From Endomychus coccineus (lineage: Eukaryota > Arthropoda > Insecta > Coleoptera > Endomychidae): a stretch of DNA of 64,000 nucleotides. The position numbers and the translations under genes are program-made. The notes beneath the pieces were generated by a model. The model made no database searches, had not been told where the DNA came from, and saw only the letters and a program-made list of their open reading frames with translations. The stretch is from assembly GCA_958510875.1 (NCBI GenBank), contig OY294068.1, positions 71,650,633 to 71,714,632 of the forward strand, in the 5' to 3' direction. Below are positions 45,147-56,331 of the stretch, piece after piece. The stretch's first letter is position 1. Each line of letters opens with the position of its first letter.

Positions 45147-46425
45147 CTAAATTATGAATCAAAATGTGCATGTTTAAATACTATTTGGAGATAATAATGT
45201 GAACAATGAGTTACCCTCAGCTGGAGATAAATCTGAATTGAATAAATTGTTTTTTCGTTTATACATTTCCAACCCTTTAAATTACCTAGATATTTGTTTG
45301 TACTGTGTTTTAAAAGTGATAAAACTTTTTAGAGAAATGGTGTTACCTGTATTCAAAATATATTCGGCTATCGCTGTGTTTTCACCATTATTTTCCTTTA
45401 TATGGCAAAATGTTCCTTATAACGAGATAAAATGTTCCTTCTAGGTTGACCCACATAGCAGTTTGAACACGACTCACAATTGATTCTGCAAATTCCGGAT
45501 TTTTCGAAATCGGAAACTTCACTTAAGGTATTGCCTAAGCGGTGTTCTAGCTTGCTTTTACATCTTGAAACTGGTTGTATTGCAAATTCATAAGACAAAG
45601 TATGGAACTTTTTACTGAATTACTGAAGAATGATTAGTGAAACTTTTAAATTTTATTGAAGTATTTGAAAGTGATGGCTACATTCCATTTCACCTTTTTT
45701 GTTTGGAAATTGAATTATTGATCAAAGATTTGTGGTAACCATTGTCCAACGCAATTTGCTGAAATTCCTCAACTTCGTTGTTTTAATTTTGCTGGCTCAA
45801 AGAGACATTCAATAATCTATGAACTAGACTGTTAAACGGAGCTATTTTATATCTAAATGGTGTAGCTGAATCCGCCGGGTATACCTATTTGTTTGAGTCG
45901 GTTTTCTGTATAAGTTAAAATCTAAGTGATTACCATCTTTTATAATGCTAATATCAAGGAAAGGAAGCTGAGTATCTGTTTCTATTTCAACAGTGAATAT
46001 CAGTGAATCAAATTGACTATTAAGCGTGTTCAAAAAGTGATGTGAATAAAAATTTTCACTTATAATCGCGAAAATGTCGTCAACATATCTATACAAAACT
46101 TTTGGAAATTAATTCAATCTTGACTTTAAGGAGGTTTCAAGTTCGGTTAGAAAAATATTGATCAAAAGAGGAGATAGTGGATTGCCGATTGGAGATCCAT
46201 TTGTTCGTTTATAGTAATTTTAGTTAGAAGTGAAATAATACATAAAGATCTGAGGATCACGTATTCTGTGCAGTAGTTTCCACCTGGGATATTAATATTT
46301 GAAAGTTTTTTTTTCAGAATGATTATCGAATCAGGGATTGGAGTATTTCTAAATTAGTATTATTATTAATAACCCCGAATAGTATTTAAACAGGCACCTT
46401 TTGACTTATAATTCAGTTTACTCTG

Positions 46426-46456
46426 AGGATGGCTACTTGGTAGCCGAAAGGTCCTT
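46426..46456 (+). ncRNA. Hammerhead ribozyme-like motif, 5' side
   Basis: CTGAGGA (fits CUGANGA), stem II GGCTAC/GTAGCC, GAAA, GGTC. Antisense to the coding frames, mirroring 45108-45146. Confidence 0.55.
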
Positions 46457-46839
46457 TACTTTACTACTTTAGTAGTATTTTTAGTGGAAAAAGGTGATTA
46501 TTCCTTATCAATAGTGTTATAATACATCCACAGTGTGAACTCTTTCATAGTTTATTAGATATAATTTGAATTGATACTAGAATATAGAATAGAATAGAAT
46601 ATATTCTAGCTTTGGATACAAATAAAGTACTTGGATTTTGCACTAACTTATTCTGAAGAATCGTTCATACTGATTTAGTGTAACAAATAATTTATATTTA
46701 GTTTAGGAATAGAAAACAGGAGACGTGAAATATATATTTTCGAACCATCGGAATTAGACATAATTTTCTTGGATAGTAGACTTCCGCGAACAGCTAATCT
46801 TGAAAAATCTTTTCTTCCGGATGGATTCCACGTCACAAT

Positions 46840-47580
46840 AGCTCGACTTGATGCCGACGTTTCGCCAACCATTACAGGTGGCATCTTCAGGGCAGGCTTG
46901 AGGCTTGAACTGAAACTGGTTCTACTGGTTTCTGTAGCCGTATTTATTTGTAGGAAAAATCCTTCACGCTTCATAGTTCACTGCCTTTGTTCCGGTGTTT
47001 AACTTCGTTCCGGCACCTGACCCTGCCGTTGTGCGATCATGTGCGAAGTGGAATTTTCGAGGTATCTTCAGAAAGGATTTGATGATTTGTTTTAAACTTG
47101 TGTTCCGCAAGTGCAGATCTACTGATCACGAAGTCTTTTTACAGCGCTCATGTTCTTTCACACGAGTAGCTACTGTACGACATGTTTCACCAATGTAGAC
47201 TTTACCGCAAGAACAGGGAATACTATAAACACCTTCTAAGTGGAGAGGAGGAAGGGGATCTTTGATAGGTTTGTAAAACTGAGATAATTTTGGAAGTGTG
47301 GAAAAACGGGTAGAAATATTATGTTTTTTGCGGATTTTGGAAATTCGAGCTGTTATGTTTTGAATATATGGAAGATAGGCCGTGGATAAAGCAGGTGGGA
47401 GGGTTTCTGGCTCAGGTCGATTTGGAATTTTAGGTGAAGTGTATTTCTTTATGGCTTTTTGAATGTTGTTATGGGAGAAATTGTTTGATAATAAGGCAGA
47501 TGATAGATGTTTCAATTCTGATTTTAAGGATTGAGGCTGAGATAGGTTGACAGCATCAGTCAACAAATGTCTTAGTTAAT
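46840..47580 (-). pseudogene. Penelope-like element, C-terminal GIY-YIG part
   Basis: A 146-codon frame (47126-47566) ends in RFSTLPKLSQFYKPIKDPLPPLHLEGVYSIPCSCGKVYIGETCRTVATRVKEHERC. The GVY, CSCGKVYIGET and R-x-x-x-H-E blocks of the endonuclease are intact, including the catalytic Arg and the C-x-C pair of Penelope-type GIY-YIG domains. The reverse transcriptase is missing upstream. The frame continues in another phase to about 47000. A hammerhead motif follows at 46853-46896 on the same strand. Confidence 0.8.
46853..46896 (-). ncRNA. Hammerhead ribozyme motif
   Basis: Minus strand: GCC-CTGAAGA, stem II TGCCACC/GGTTGGC, GAAAC, GTC, then GGC closing stem I with GCC. It lies 3' of the GIY-YIG coding part, in sense. 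Confidence 0.65.
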
Positions 47581-47599
47581 GATACCAAAACGTTTGCAT

Positions 47600-49560
47600 T
47601 GCTATATCCAAGTGTAGCTGAAAAACAAAATTCTGTCATACTTTCATAGTAATCACTGAACCATCTTCATTTGCTTCAGGTAGTTCATATCTTCTATTTA
47701 TGTCTCTACGACCTTCTCGCAATTGTTTGGATAGCTCTTCAGTGATCTTGGATGGAAGACATACTTTTTGTAAGTCTTTACTTATATTACAGTATTCTTT
47801 GTTAATACACCTTTCTTTCATAGCAGGGGAGTTTTTTCAAACCATTTCTTTTTAGAGTTGCAGGGTCTCCTTATTTTATCATTTTCTTTCATATTTTTCA
47901 TTTGACTATGTAAAGACCTGTGACCTTTTTGGTGGCTTCCATTTCTTCATTCATAGTTTGTTGCTCGATATTCAGGACTTCAACAGCCACATGGCCAGGT
48001 TTTTTCTTGCAGAAAACACACACCCATATTAATAAATGTATATGTACATAGGCGTAACCATAGTTGAACATTAGGTCGTGCCCTAATATATTTAACACCC
48101 ATCCAAGGAATTGTGCAACATTTCTGGAAAAGGTGGTCCAAAGAAAACGTGAGCGAATTGCAAGTGAGAACCAATTGGAAGTAGCACCATGACAACATGC
48201 TCAAAGTGGGGTTACTCGTATTGATGAAGGAAGACAACTTACCTCCATTGAAATGTAAATTAGGGAGAGTGACTGCATTACATCCAGGTCCCGACGATGT
48301 AGTGAGAGTGATAACAGGGAAATTACCGAATTAAAACTTTTTAAAGCGTGCTGTTGAGAAAATTTGTGTACTACCAATATGATATAGTGAACCATAATAA
48401 TTATTATATTATGTGGAGCATTTTTTGAAGCTCTTGAAAGATGAATGTTTCAGAAGGGGCAGCATGTTGAGAACGTTGAGAACTCCGTGTTGGTGGTTAT
48501 TATTCTGATAAGATATAATAGTCGATCTGTGGCAGTAGATATTTATTGCTTTGTTATTTCGATGTCCTTGGGACGAGGCTTTATTGGGGTTTTAACCCCG
48601 GAATTTCCAGCGGTCGGTAGTTCTTCATTCACATTTTAAACATCTTGTTTATCTAGTATGTTTATTTCTTGATTTTGTGATGGAAATGTTTTTAGTTCGT
48701 ATGAATAAAAAACTCAATTTTGAATGCTAACACTAACTATATTACATAACATTAAAAGCAGGTTGAATGAAACGGAGTAGGAATATCCTATGTGTTATCC
48801 CAAAGGAAGGTTGGTTTGCACTGGTCATGCAGATAATTGTTAACATTGGTAAATATGTACAGAAGAATAAATGCTTAGGAACCCACCACTTGTTTATAAC
48901 TATACCGTCGGTAGAGTAGAAATACTCCTGTACCGTTGCAAGTAATATATTAATAAAAAAGGGAAACTGGATATTTCGCAGCCCCTTATTTACAATATTG
49001 AATCCAATTCATTTACATCTTGACTGATTTGTAACTGACAACAATAATTTACTAAACAAGTTTAACTATGATTATCATATATTTTTATGTAACTGAACAT
49101 AGTAAGATAGTTGTAAATAGTTATAAGTGTAGGTAGCAGTTAGGTTTAAGTTAGTTATTCGGCAGATATTATAAGATATACATCATTATTGATTAAAGGG
49201 AAACGTTTTGAAATTGTGAGTTTCATAAAAGGTTGTGTGATCCCTCGAATTAACACATACCATTCCAATATAATAGGTAAACAATTTCGGGTGGGGAGGA
49301 GGCAACTGCCCCTCCTGCCCCCCGCTGGTTACGTGCCTGTTTGATATTATCATTATTTTCTTGTTCCTATTCTTCACCAGCAAAGAAAGTTTCAGGTCTT
49401 CTCAATGTGTGTTTATATTTTGCGGGGATATTTCGTGAGGATGTTTGTTTTTCCTTTATGACATTTATTATTATTCTCATTCATTAATTATGACGTTCTA
49501 TTATTGTCATAGTAGACGTATTTATTCAATTCTCTCTCATGAACTGAAGCCGGTTGGTAG
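47600..49560. other. No gene recognised
   Basis: Several short ORFs on both strands (for example minus 47636-47821 and 47980-48237) lack recognisable motifs, and no repeat structure is clear. Treated as non-coding. Confidence 0.4.
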
Positions 49561-49569
49561 ATCCAAACC

Positions 49570-50115
49570 CGCTAATAACCTGCTTCAAGAATACCTCAAA
49601 AAATTTGAATTTTTCGATATTTCCAAATTTTCAAAATGGCGCCAATACTACGTTTTCAAACCAAAATGCTCAAATTTTGGATATTAGGTGCAAAATGATG
49701 AAATCTTCCGAACTAATTCGGATTTAGATCGATAACATGAGTATTTCGTCTGAAATTCGCAAAATACAGATTTTTCAGAATGGTCGATTTTGGCGCGAAA
49801 AAATGAGGAAGGTCAAACCACCAGCAATCTTTTCACAAGAACAGAATATGAAAAAAACAAAAACTCGCGTATCAATTTTTTCAGCAACTTTTGTTTAAAT
49901 ATTTTTTCATACTACCCATAGTTTTGTCTCAAAACTCAAAAAATCGAAAAGTCGCCATTTTGAGATTCAAAAAATGGCCACAGTTTTTCGAGCACAGGGT
50001 CAATCCAAATTTAAATTTCACCATCGTGTTCAGCGTGTCAAAATACATACGAATAGATAAAATTAGACCTCGCGGAAATTCGGACAAAAATTGTCGATTT
50101 TCCTCCTTAAATGCC
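49570..50115. mobile_element. MITE-like copy, relative of 20920-21581
   Basis: Same orientation and order of landmarks: TTTTCAAAATGGCGCCAA, ATTAGGTGCAAAATGATG, a second half with GTGTCAAAATACAT, and the end TTTTCCTCCTTAAATGCCTGGACTA. Only the right terminus is recognisable. Confidence 0.6.
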
Positions 50116-50119
50116 TGGA

Positions 50120-50540
50120 CTATATACTTATTCCAAAATTTTATCGCAGATTTTTGTGACGTTTCATATAAAAGTATTTTATCCTGTTTTGCCTTTTTTA
50201 TTGTCATATGTACTGTTTTACTATACGGAAATCTATAGAATAGGCTTCATATTTACTGTTTTGTCAGGGTTTTATAGTTTCTAAATATCACAAAACTAAT
50301 TATGCATCTGAAAGAGTAAGACAAGAAATTTGAGTTGAGCGAAAAAATTGTTTTTTTGTAAATATACTGTTTTACCCTAGAATTCAAGAGTATAGCATGA
50401 GAATTTTTAGTTTACTATTCATGTTTATCATCTATCTCATCAAATCAATCCTAATTATTTGAAACATATAAAGGACATGTTAAAATTGAGATTTAAGGAA
50501 AAGTTAAGATAGCTTTTTTCCCAAACATATTGCGACTTGT
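50120..50540. other. No gene recognised
   Basis: AT-rich spacer. Confidence 0.35.
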
Positions 50541-50544
50541 TTCT

Positions 50545-52335
50545 GTAGGTTTCAGTTTATAAGTAAGACGAATCAGTTTTTTTGATTTCTAAAAACTCTT
50601 TGCCAGCTTTTTGATCGCCCCATACAATTGTGTTGGAAGATAAGTGACTACATGCAAGTGCATAGTATACATTATCTGAACAAACCTCATCCAAGGAAGA
50701 TGTTAGTTGCTGGATAGCAAAATATGCCTTACGGATTTCTTTGCCAATAAAATTGATGTGGCATTCGAAGTCTAACGATTTAACTATCAAGGCTCCGAGA
50801 ATTTGTCTTCTTTTGTGGTGACATCACAAGAATCGAAGTCTCTATTTCGAAACTGCATGGATATGGTTTCCTCCTGTTCGAGTAACACCTTATTACGTTG
50901 ACACCAAGTTTCGAATTGTCACTAGTTATGCCTTCTTGGTGACAGAGTTCCTCAGGGTCAGGAGTAGAGATAAATATTGTGGTATCATATGCAAACATTA
51001 TTAATATACTTTTCGTTATATAATCTGAAAGATCTATGAACAATAAAACCAACAGAGGTCCAGGAACGTAGCCTTGAGGAACCTCGAGAGATATTTTGTG
51101 ATAGTTCGCTATTCGATTATATACCTCTATAGTTATCTGATTGGAGTACATAGAATTGGCTATGTTAATGTTAAGCGATTCGTTACATGGCTTTGAAAAA
51201 TTTGCACCAAAATGTTTATTGCTTCACTATTTACTATTAGTTTTATCACAGCACAACCTTTTGTTTCTCCTAATTTTTCATTGACTAGATACCAGTTTTT
51301 TTATTCTTGTGAGGAGGGTTATTGATTGTTTTTATATAAAACTCGCGTTTTGCTGTTGTTTTTCTCTTTCTACAAGGTTTCTTCTCATTCAGATAAAAGT
51401 TTTCTATAGGATCTTTGCTCATATTTGTCATTAGCCAGTACAAACTCTTTATACATATACTTAGCATCATCTGTCAAATCCTTAGCATCCAATGTTTTGT
51501 TACATTTGTTTTGTTTCTTTTCATTTTCTTGTTGTCGTACACCAATTTCTGATGAAACCAGTAAACTTCTGAGAAGTTCCAACTGTATTTGGTACATAAA
51601 CAAAAGCCCAATCAGTTTTATCAATCCTCTCAATAAATTTAAAAAGATTTGCTTCCGACTTATTATAGATATCGTCACTTTCAATAATTTGGTTAAAGCT
51701 TCATTTGATTTGAAGTTTATAGTGACTATATTGTCAAAACTTTCGAAAAATACACAGGTATGTCGGTCATTTTGTAATCAGTGACACTTCTACTAGTAAC
51801 GCCATTTTTGTTTATAAGTGTACTTGAGAATATTCAGTTGAGATAGGTCAATTTAAATGAATTGAACATGTCAAATATTGTTTTCTTATGATGATTATCA
51901 GACTCAGATCTGACATGTGAGACCAGGAAGGCAAAATATGGTCACATTTATCAATAAAGGTAGGTAGGTACTCAAAACAGATGTGAGTTTCATAAAAAGA
52001 TCAACATCACCTGAACAAGGATTGTATGTAGTAATAAGAAATATAATTCTGTTATTATAAATTATTTCAGACGCTCATGATTCTCCTTGGCATTCGATTG
52101 AATACCGCGTTACGTAACATTTTTAACTTGGTGATGCAACTTCATCAGCAACAAATATGCAGGAACCCCATGGAATCGTTATGTTCTCCAAAAGTAAGAA
52201 AATAAATTGTAGCTTGGGGTGTGTATATGTTGTAGATTATCTTGATTAACCCATTTTTCATGGACACATAAGATATCAACAGCTTTCACGTTGAGGAAGC
52301 TGTCAATGTCATCTAATTTTGATATTATTATGTAT
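50545..52335 (-). pseudogene. LINE (APE-type, jockey-like), one decayed copy
   Basis: Reading down the minus strand: 52330-52200 gives LDDIDSFLNVKAVDILCVHEKWV (endonuclease start). 51684-51285 gives a Lys-rich linker with KYMYKEFVLANDKY. 51151-50780 gives ISLEVPQGYVPGPLLVLLFIDLSDYI then MFAYDTTIFI (RT blocks B and C, with the second D of F-A-D-D changed to Y). 50790-50557 gives NFIGKEIRKAYFAIQQLTSSLDE (thumb). The order is right for a single element, with deletions between the endonuclease and the palm. The catalytic damage and frameshifts show it is dead. Confidence 0.75.
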
Positions 52336-52536
52336 GTATTTTATATGTTTGTTTCATATAACAAGAATTAGATATTATTTAACTATTTCAAATTATTTTA
52401 TCATGTAATATCATATATAATTTCGCTGTAACACAAATTATAATATGTAACATGTATTCTTACTTATTAACTCTCAATTAATGTTTTCTGACTTGTCCTA
52501 TCTATTCTATGATTAGCCTACAGAATTGATGAAGAT

Positions 52537-52571
52537 GTTATTATTATTATTATTATTATTATTATAATTAT
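52537..52571. repeat. (TTA)n microsatellite
   Basis: About eleven TTA/ATT units in a row. Confidence 0.9.
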
Positions 52572-52579
52572 ACATCACA

Positions 52580-54375
52580 TGCATGTATTTAATTGGGAAA
52601 AGATTTTGAGATTCAAGTGACGTTATCGAAGTGTCAATTAGAATAAAAATAAGGATAATACAATTTAGATTCTAAATGCTGCACCAAAAAAAAATAGATG
52701 GGAATTGAGTAACGTTATTGTTTTCTTCCAACTATTGCTACGAGTTTTTGTAGTTATAACTTTATAAATAATGATTATCTATACCTTAACAGCTTAAAAT
52801 GATCATCGTATCATTTGGACCTTTCAAACGATATGTAAGAAATTGAATATTGCTTCACAATTTGTATTTAAATTTTTTTTTCATTGAAAATTACAATGAA
52901 AATCAGAAGCTACTCTTTTTATCAAATTATAAGCATGAATGAATATTTTACAATATGAATGACTTCACATAACACCGCCCTTCAATTCCAGCTTCGGAGA
53001 GTATATCAAGAGGAAGCTGGATATACAAAGTTCTTTTTTTTTCATCTTAAATATTCACATTTACATTTTTCTTCAAATATTATTTCTGAATTACATTCAA
53101 GATTGCAACTCATCTGTATTATTCCATATAATAAGTAGAGAGTCTCATTTTGTTTGAAACAGTTTATCACATTACAATGTCTTGAAACTGCAATAGCATA
53201 TGAAACCTTGTTGATTATTGTGCAAGTAGATGATCGTAAGCTCCAATAAAATCAGCACCACAATTTGCAGGTTTCCACTACGTACAATGATATTTGAGAG
53301 GTAAAAGCAGTTAAAGTGTGAGAAAAATGGGAATGCAGCCTCTTCTGTAGCCAGATGAGTGATTATACCATACCTGTTTGTTGTAAATTTGTTTGGCAGG
53401 TATATTCAAAATATTCAACAATAAACATTTTCATATTCTCAGTTTCCTTATACGTTTTAGTCTGTTCCACATAAACATCATTATAATTCTCAGAATTGGA
53501 AGAACTTTCATGAAATAAATTCTCTGATAATGAAACATAAATTATAAGTTAAGAGCCTTTCAAGAATGCGAATTACTCCAAGTTCATTATGAAATTGGTT
53601 GAGTAATTAGGAAAGTATTCAACCAAATCTAACTTAACCAAGGGGTGTCACGGAATCTTGATGGCAACTTTTTTGTTCAAACATTTCGTAAACTCTAACC
53701 ACAGTCTGGGGGGAGTTACACTTAAGATTACAAATAATTCGTATCGATTTGAAATAATGAGTAGAAGTCTCCTAACACGTTTCATCAAAACAAATTGTTA
53801 TTTGCATTCAAAAAGATTGAAAACCTGGGCAACCTGACAACACTGTATAACATTCACCTATGACGTCATTTCTTTTTTACAATGAACGAGTCATATCAGC
53901 GTTTACAACGTATAACAAAAGTGACGAACGAGCTATATTCCAATTCGAGGGAAATCTGGTGGAAAATTTCCAACTTCTTGAGCTTTGTGTTCAAGGATGA
54001 ATAGAAATTTCTGGAATGCGTTATGAGATAACAACATATCTTGTGAAATTCATTTGATTCAGACTAACATACGTTTAATCAGTTTCGTCGTAGCTATTCT
54101 CAGCAGTCTGGAGTAATTTCTCGAGTTATACTTTTGATAATAATTATTCTCATCCCCCTATCTCTGTATTCTTCAACGCTTCCGGGCGTAAATTGCTGCT
54201 GTAAAACAGTACAGTTATTTTACATGAAGCAAATTTATCAAATGGATCCGTTGTTGTGTAGGGAAGGAAATTGTTGAAATAAAAACAGAATAACACGATG
54301 TTACAGGAAGCGATGATTATAGTTCATCCTATACATTTGATAAGTCTCTCGTTTCCTTAGTCTTTGATAATATGA
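52580..54375. other. No gene recognised
   Basis: AT-rich, without coding matches or clear repeats. Confidence 0.45.
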
Positions 54376-54379
54376 CATA

Positions 54380-55469
54380 CGAGGGCAAAGTGGGAAGTCC
54401 CTGAAAAATTGAACAAGAAATGATTTATTTGGTCTAAACTTATTTTATTTCTCAAACATTATCTCCTTGTACCCCGACATAACGTTTTTCTAATTTTTTG
54501 ATCCCTTCCAAATAATAAGGTTCAGACAATCGTTCAAAATAGGCATTTGTTTCAGCGATCACTTCATTGTTGGAGCCAAATTTCTTTCCGCCGAGCAATT
54601 TTTTCAAGTTTGGGAATAGATTGTAGGTGGGCAAATCTGGAAAATATGGTGGATCACGAACCAATTCGTAGCGCAATCCATGCGATTTTGACATTGCGAT
54701 TGCGGATCTGTGCACCGGTGCGTTGTTCCAATGAAAGAGCACATCTTTTTCTTGCCAAATGCGGCCGCTTCATTTCAAATCGGCGTAAAATTGATCCAAC
54801 TGTTCTGCATAATATACGCCGGTGATCAATTTGCTCTTCAAGGTAATCAATTTGTATGATACCGTGTGCATCCCAAAGCCACCATGACTTTGTTGACCAC
54901 AAGCCCACTTTTGAACTTTTTTGGCTTCGGTTCATCAGGACGAGTTCACTGCTTCGACTATTGGTTTGGTGTGTTGTGATCCTTTTTCGTCCATGGTTAC
55001 GAAACGGTGCAAAAAGTCTTTCTTATCGCGCTTGAACATTGCCAAATAATTCTTTGAGCAAATGCTGCACCCATCTGGCGTATAGCTTTCTCATATCGTA
55101 AAATCCATGCAAAATGTTCAGTACCCGTTCGGTTGAGATGCTTATAGCCTCAGCAATCTCGTTCAGTTTAACTCGCCGTCCAGTATGAAGCCATGGATTT
55201 TATCGACGAATTCTGGCTTTGTAACCTCAATTGGACGACTAGAACGTTCGGCATCCTTTGTGATCATCTTACCACAATGAAGAAGAAATTAGTGATACAC
55301 TTGTGAATCATTCCAATCGATGGTGAAAAGTCCATGTAATGCTTTACAAGCGATGCTTTGGTTTGCGTAATGTTGTTTCTACACAAGAAATATGTTTAAT
55401 CAAGACATGAAATTCACTTTTTTCCATGTTTACAGAAAACTTCAAGGTGGCTTGTTTACCTTGCCCTCA
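54380..55469 (-). mobile_element. Mariner element, full length, dead
   Basis: The ends are CGAGGGCAAAGTG at 54380 and, inverted, CTTGCCCTCA at 55460-55469, with TA on both sides (54378-54379 and 55470-55471). At 1,090 bp it is close to the usual length of mariners. The transposase reads on the minus strand: RFVTMDEKGSQHTKP (first catalytic Asp kept), KKFKSGLVVNKVMVALGCT, LFHWNNAPVHRS (the second catalytic Asp replaced by Asn) and PDLPTYNLFPNLKKLLGGKKFGSN (third Asp lost). Frameshifts split it into at least three frames. Confidence 0.9.
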
Positions 55470-55474
55470 TAAGA

Positions 55475-56100
55475 ATGTGTAACTCGAATAAAATTGCTTC
55501 AGTTTTGAGTACAACAAAATCAGAAATATAACTATGAATGTAGCTATTAGCTTAGTTAATGTTGGCAGTGCAGGTAATAATTGTGGAAATTATTTTAATA
55601 GTTATGAAATCTATAGGAATCATGGTCTTTCCATGAGTCTCGAATATCTTCTGAGAAAACATTTTTCGGCCGAGAATGCTAGAGTAATTAGAAGTCAAAA
55701 TTGTTCACAATAATTATGAATGGTTTCTGTACTGTTGCTGTGAATTCAACTAGAGGTAGAGAAAGTGTGCCCATAAATATGCATTGGTTTAATTCTACAT
55801 ATTCATGTTCAAATTTTAGAAACACTGCAACAGAAAAAGTACCAGAGTTTATTTGAATCATGATATTTCATTCAAAACTAAGGATTAAATCTTCCGCTAA
55901 TAACAAGTTGATGAATTTTCATATCAATGAATTCCAAATGTTGAAAGCTTTACATCAAAAAATTAGAGGACATTTTTCCGTGCTTGAAATAAAAGACTTA
56001 AGGGAAATCTCAATACTGCAGTGTATAGATGAAATTATTAAAATATTGATTACTAAAATGTAGATAAAACCGAAATTTACAGTTTTAGCAATATTTTAAT
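55475..56100. other. No certain gene; one short ORF
   Basis: An ORF at 55860-56063 (plus) has no recognised motif. It stands upstream of a Penelope-like terminus and could be part of that element. Confidence 0.35.
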
Positions 56101-56104
56101 CATT

Positions 56105-56331
56105 ATATATAAATTTTCGGAAAGTAGGTCACACACATATATGCTATTATTCTCGTTTTTACGTACGTTTCGGTTTCACGACCTTCAGAAGACGTATCAA
56201 TGTCTAAAACGGGATTTCTTGAAACAATTTGTATCAGGACAAAGCGTCCTTATCGCACCAATTTCAATTAAAAATGCCCACGTCGCCGAAACTGACAGAA
56301 ACACGAGTAATCGAAATTGTAACACATTAAT
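56105..56331 (-). mobile_element. Penelope-like terminus with decayed hammerhead
   Basis: Inverted copy of 63250-63475: shared TTTTCGG(G)AAATAGGTCACAC, GACGTATCAATGTCTAAAA and AAGCATCCTTATCGCA-type segments. The hammerhead core at 56163-56195 (minus) reads CTGAAGG, a GGT/ACC stem and GAAACGT, with the last base of CUGANGA changed. It is interrupted on its right by the 56332 element. Confidence 0.55.

Larger units (their letters stand above)
45061..46500 (-). mobile_element. Penelope-like element with hammerhead motifs at both ends
   Basis: Terminal segments near 45061-45150 and 46420-46500 share AATCACC and AGTACT/AGTAGTATTT flanks plus a hammerhead core, in opposite orientations. Between them, minus-strand 45842-46096 encodes MYRYVDDIFAII...IETDTQLPFLDISII (RT block C onward). 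45398-45598 encodes KSGICRINCESCSNCYVGQ...NILSRYKEHF (GIY-YIG). This is a short, internally deleted copy of a family distinct from 17060-18260. Confidence 0.8.

Noticed and set aside
48445..48639. Short plus-strand ORF as a gene
   Set aside because: No domain, no splice context and no similarity recognised. Length is within chance for this composition.
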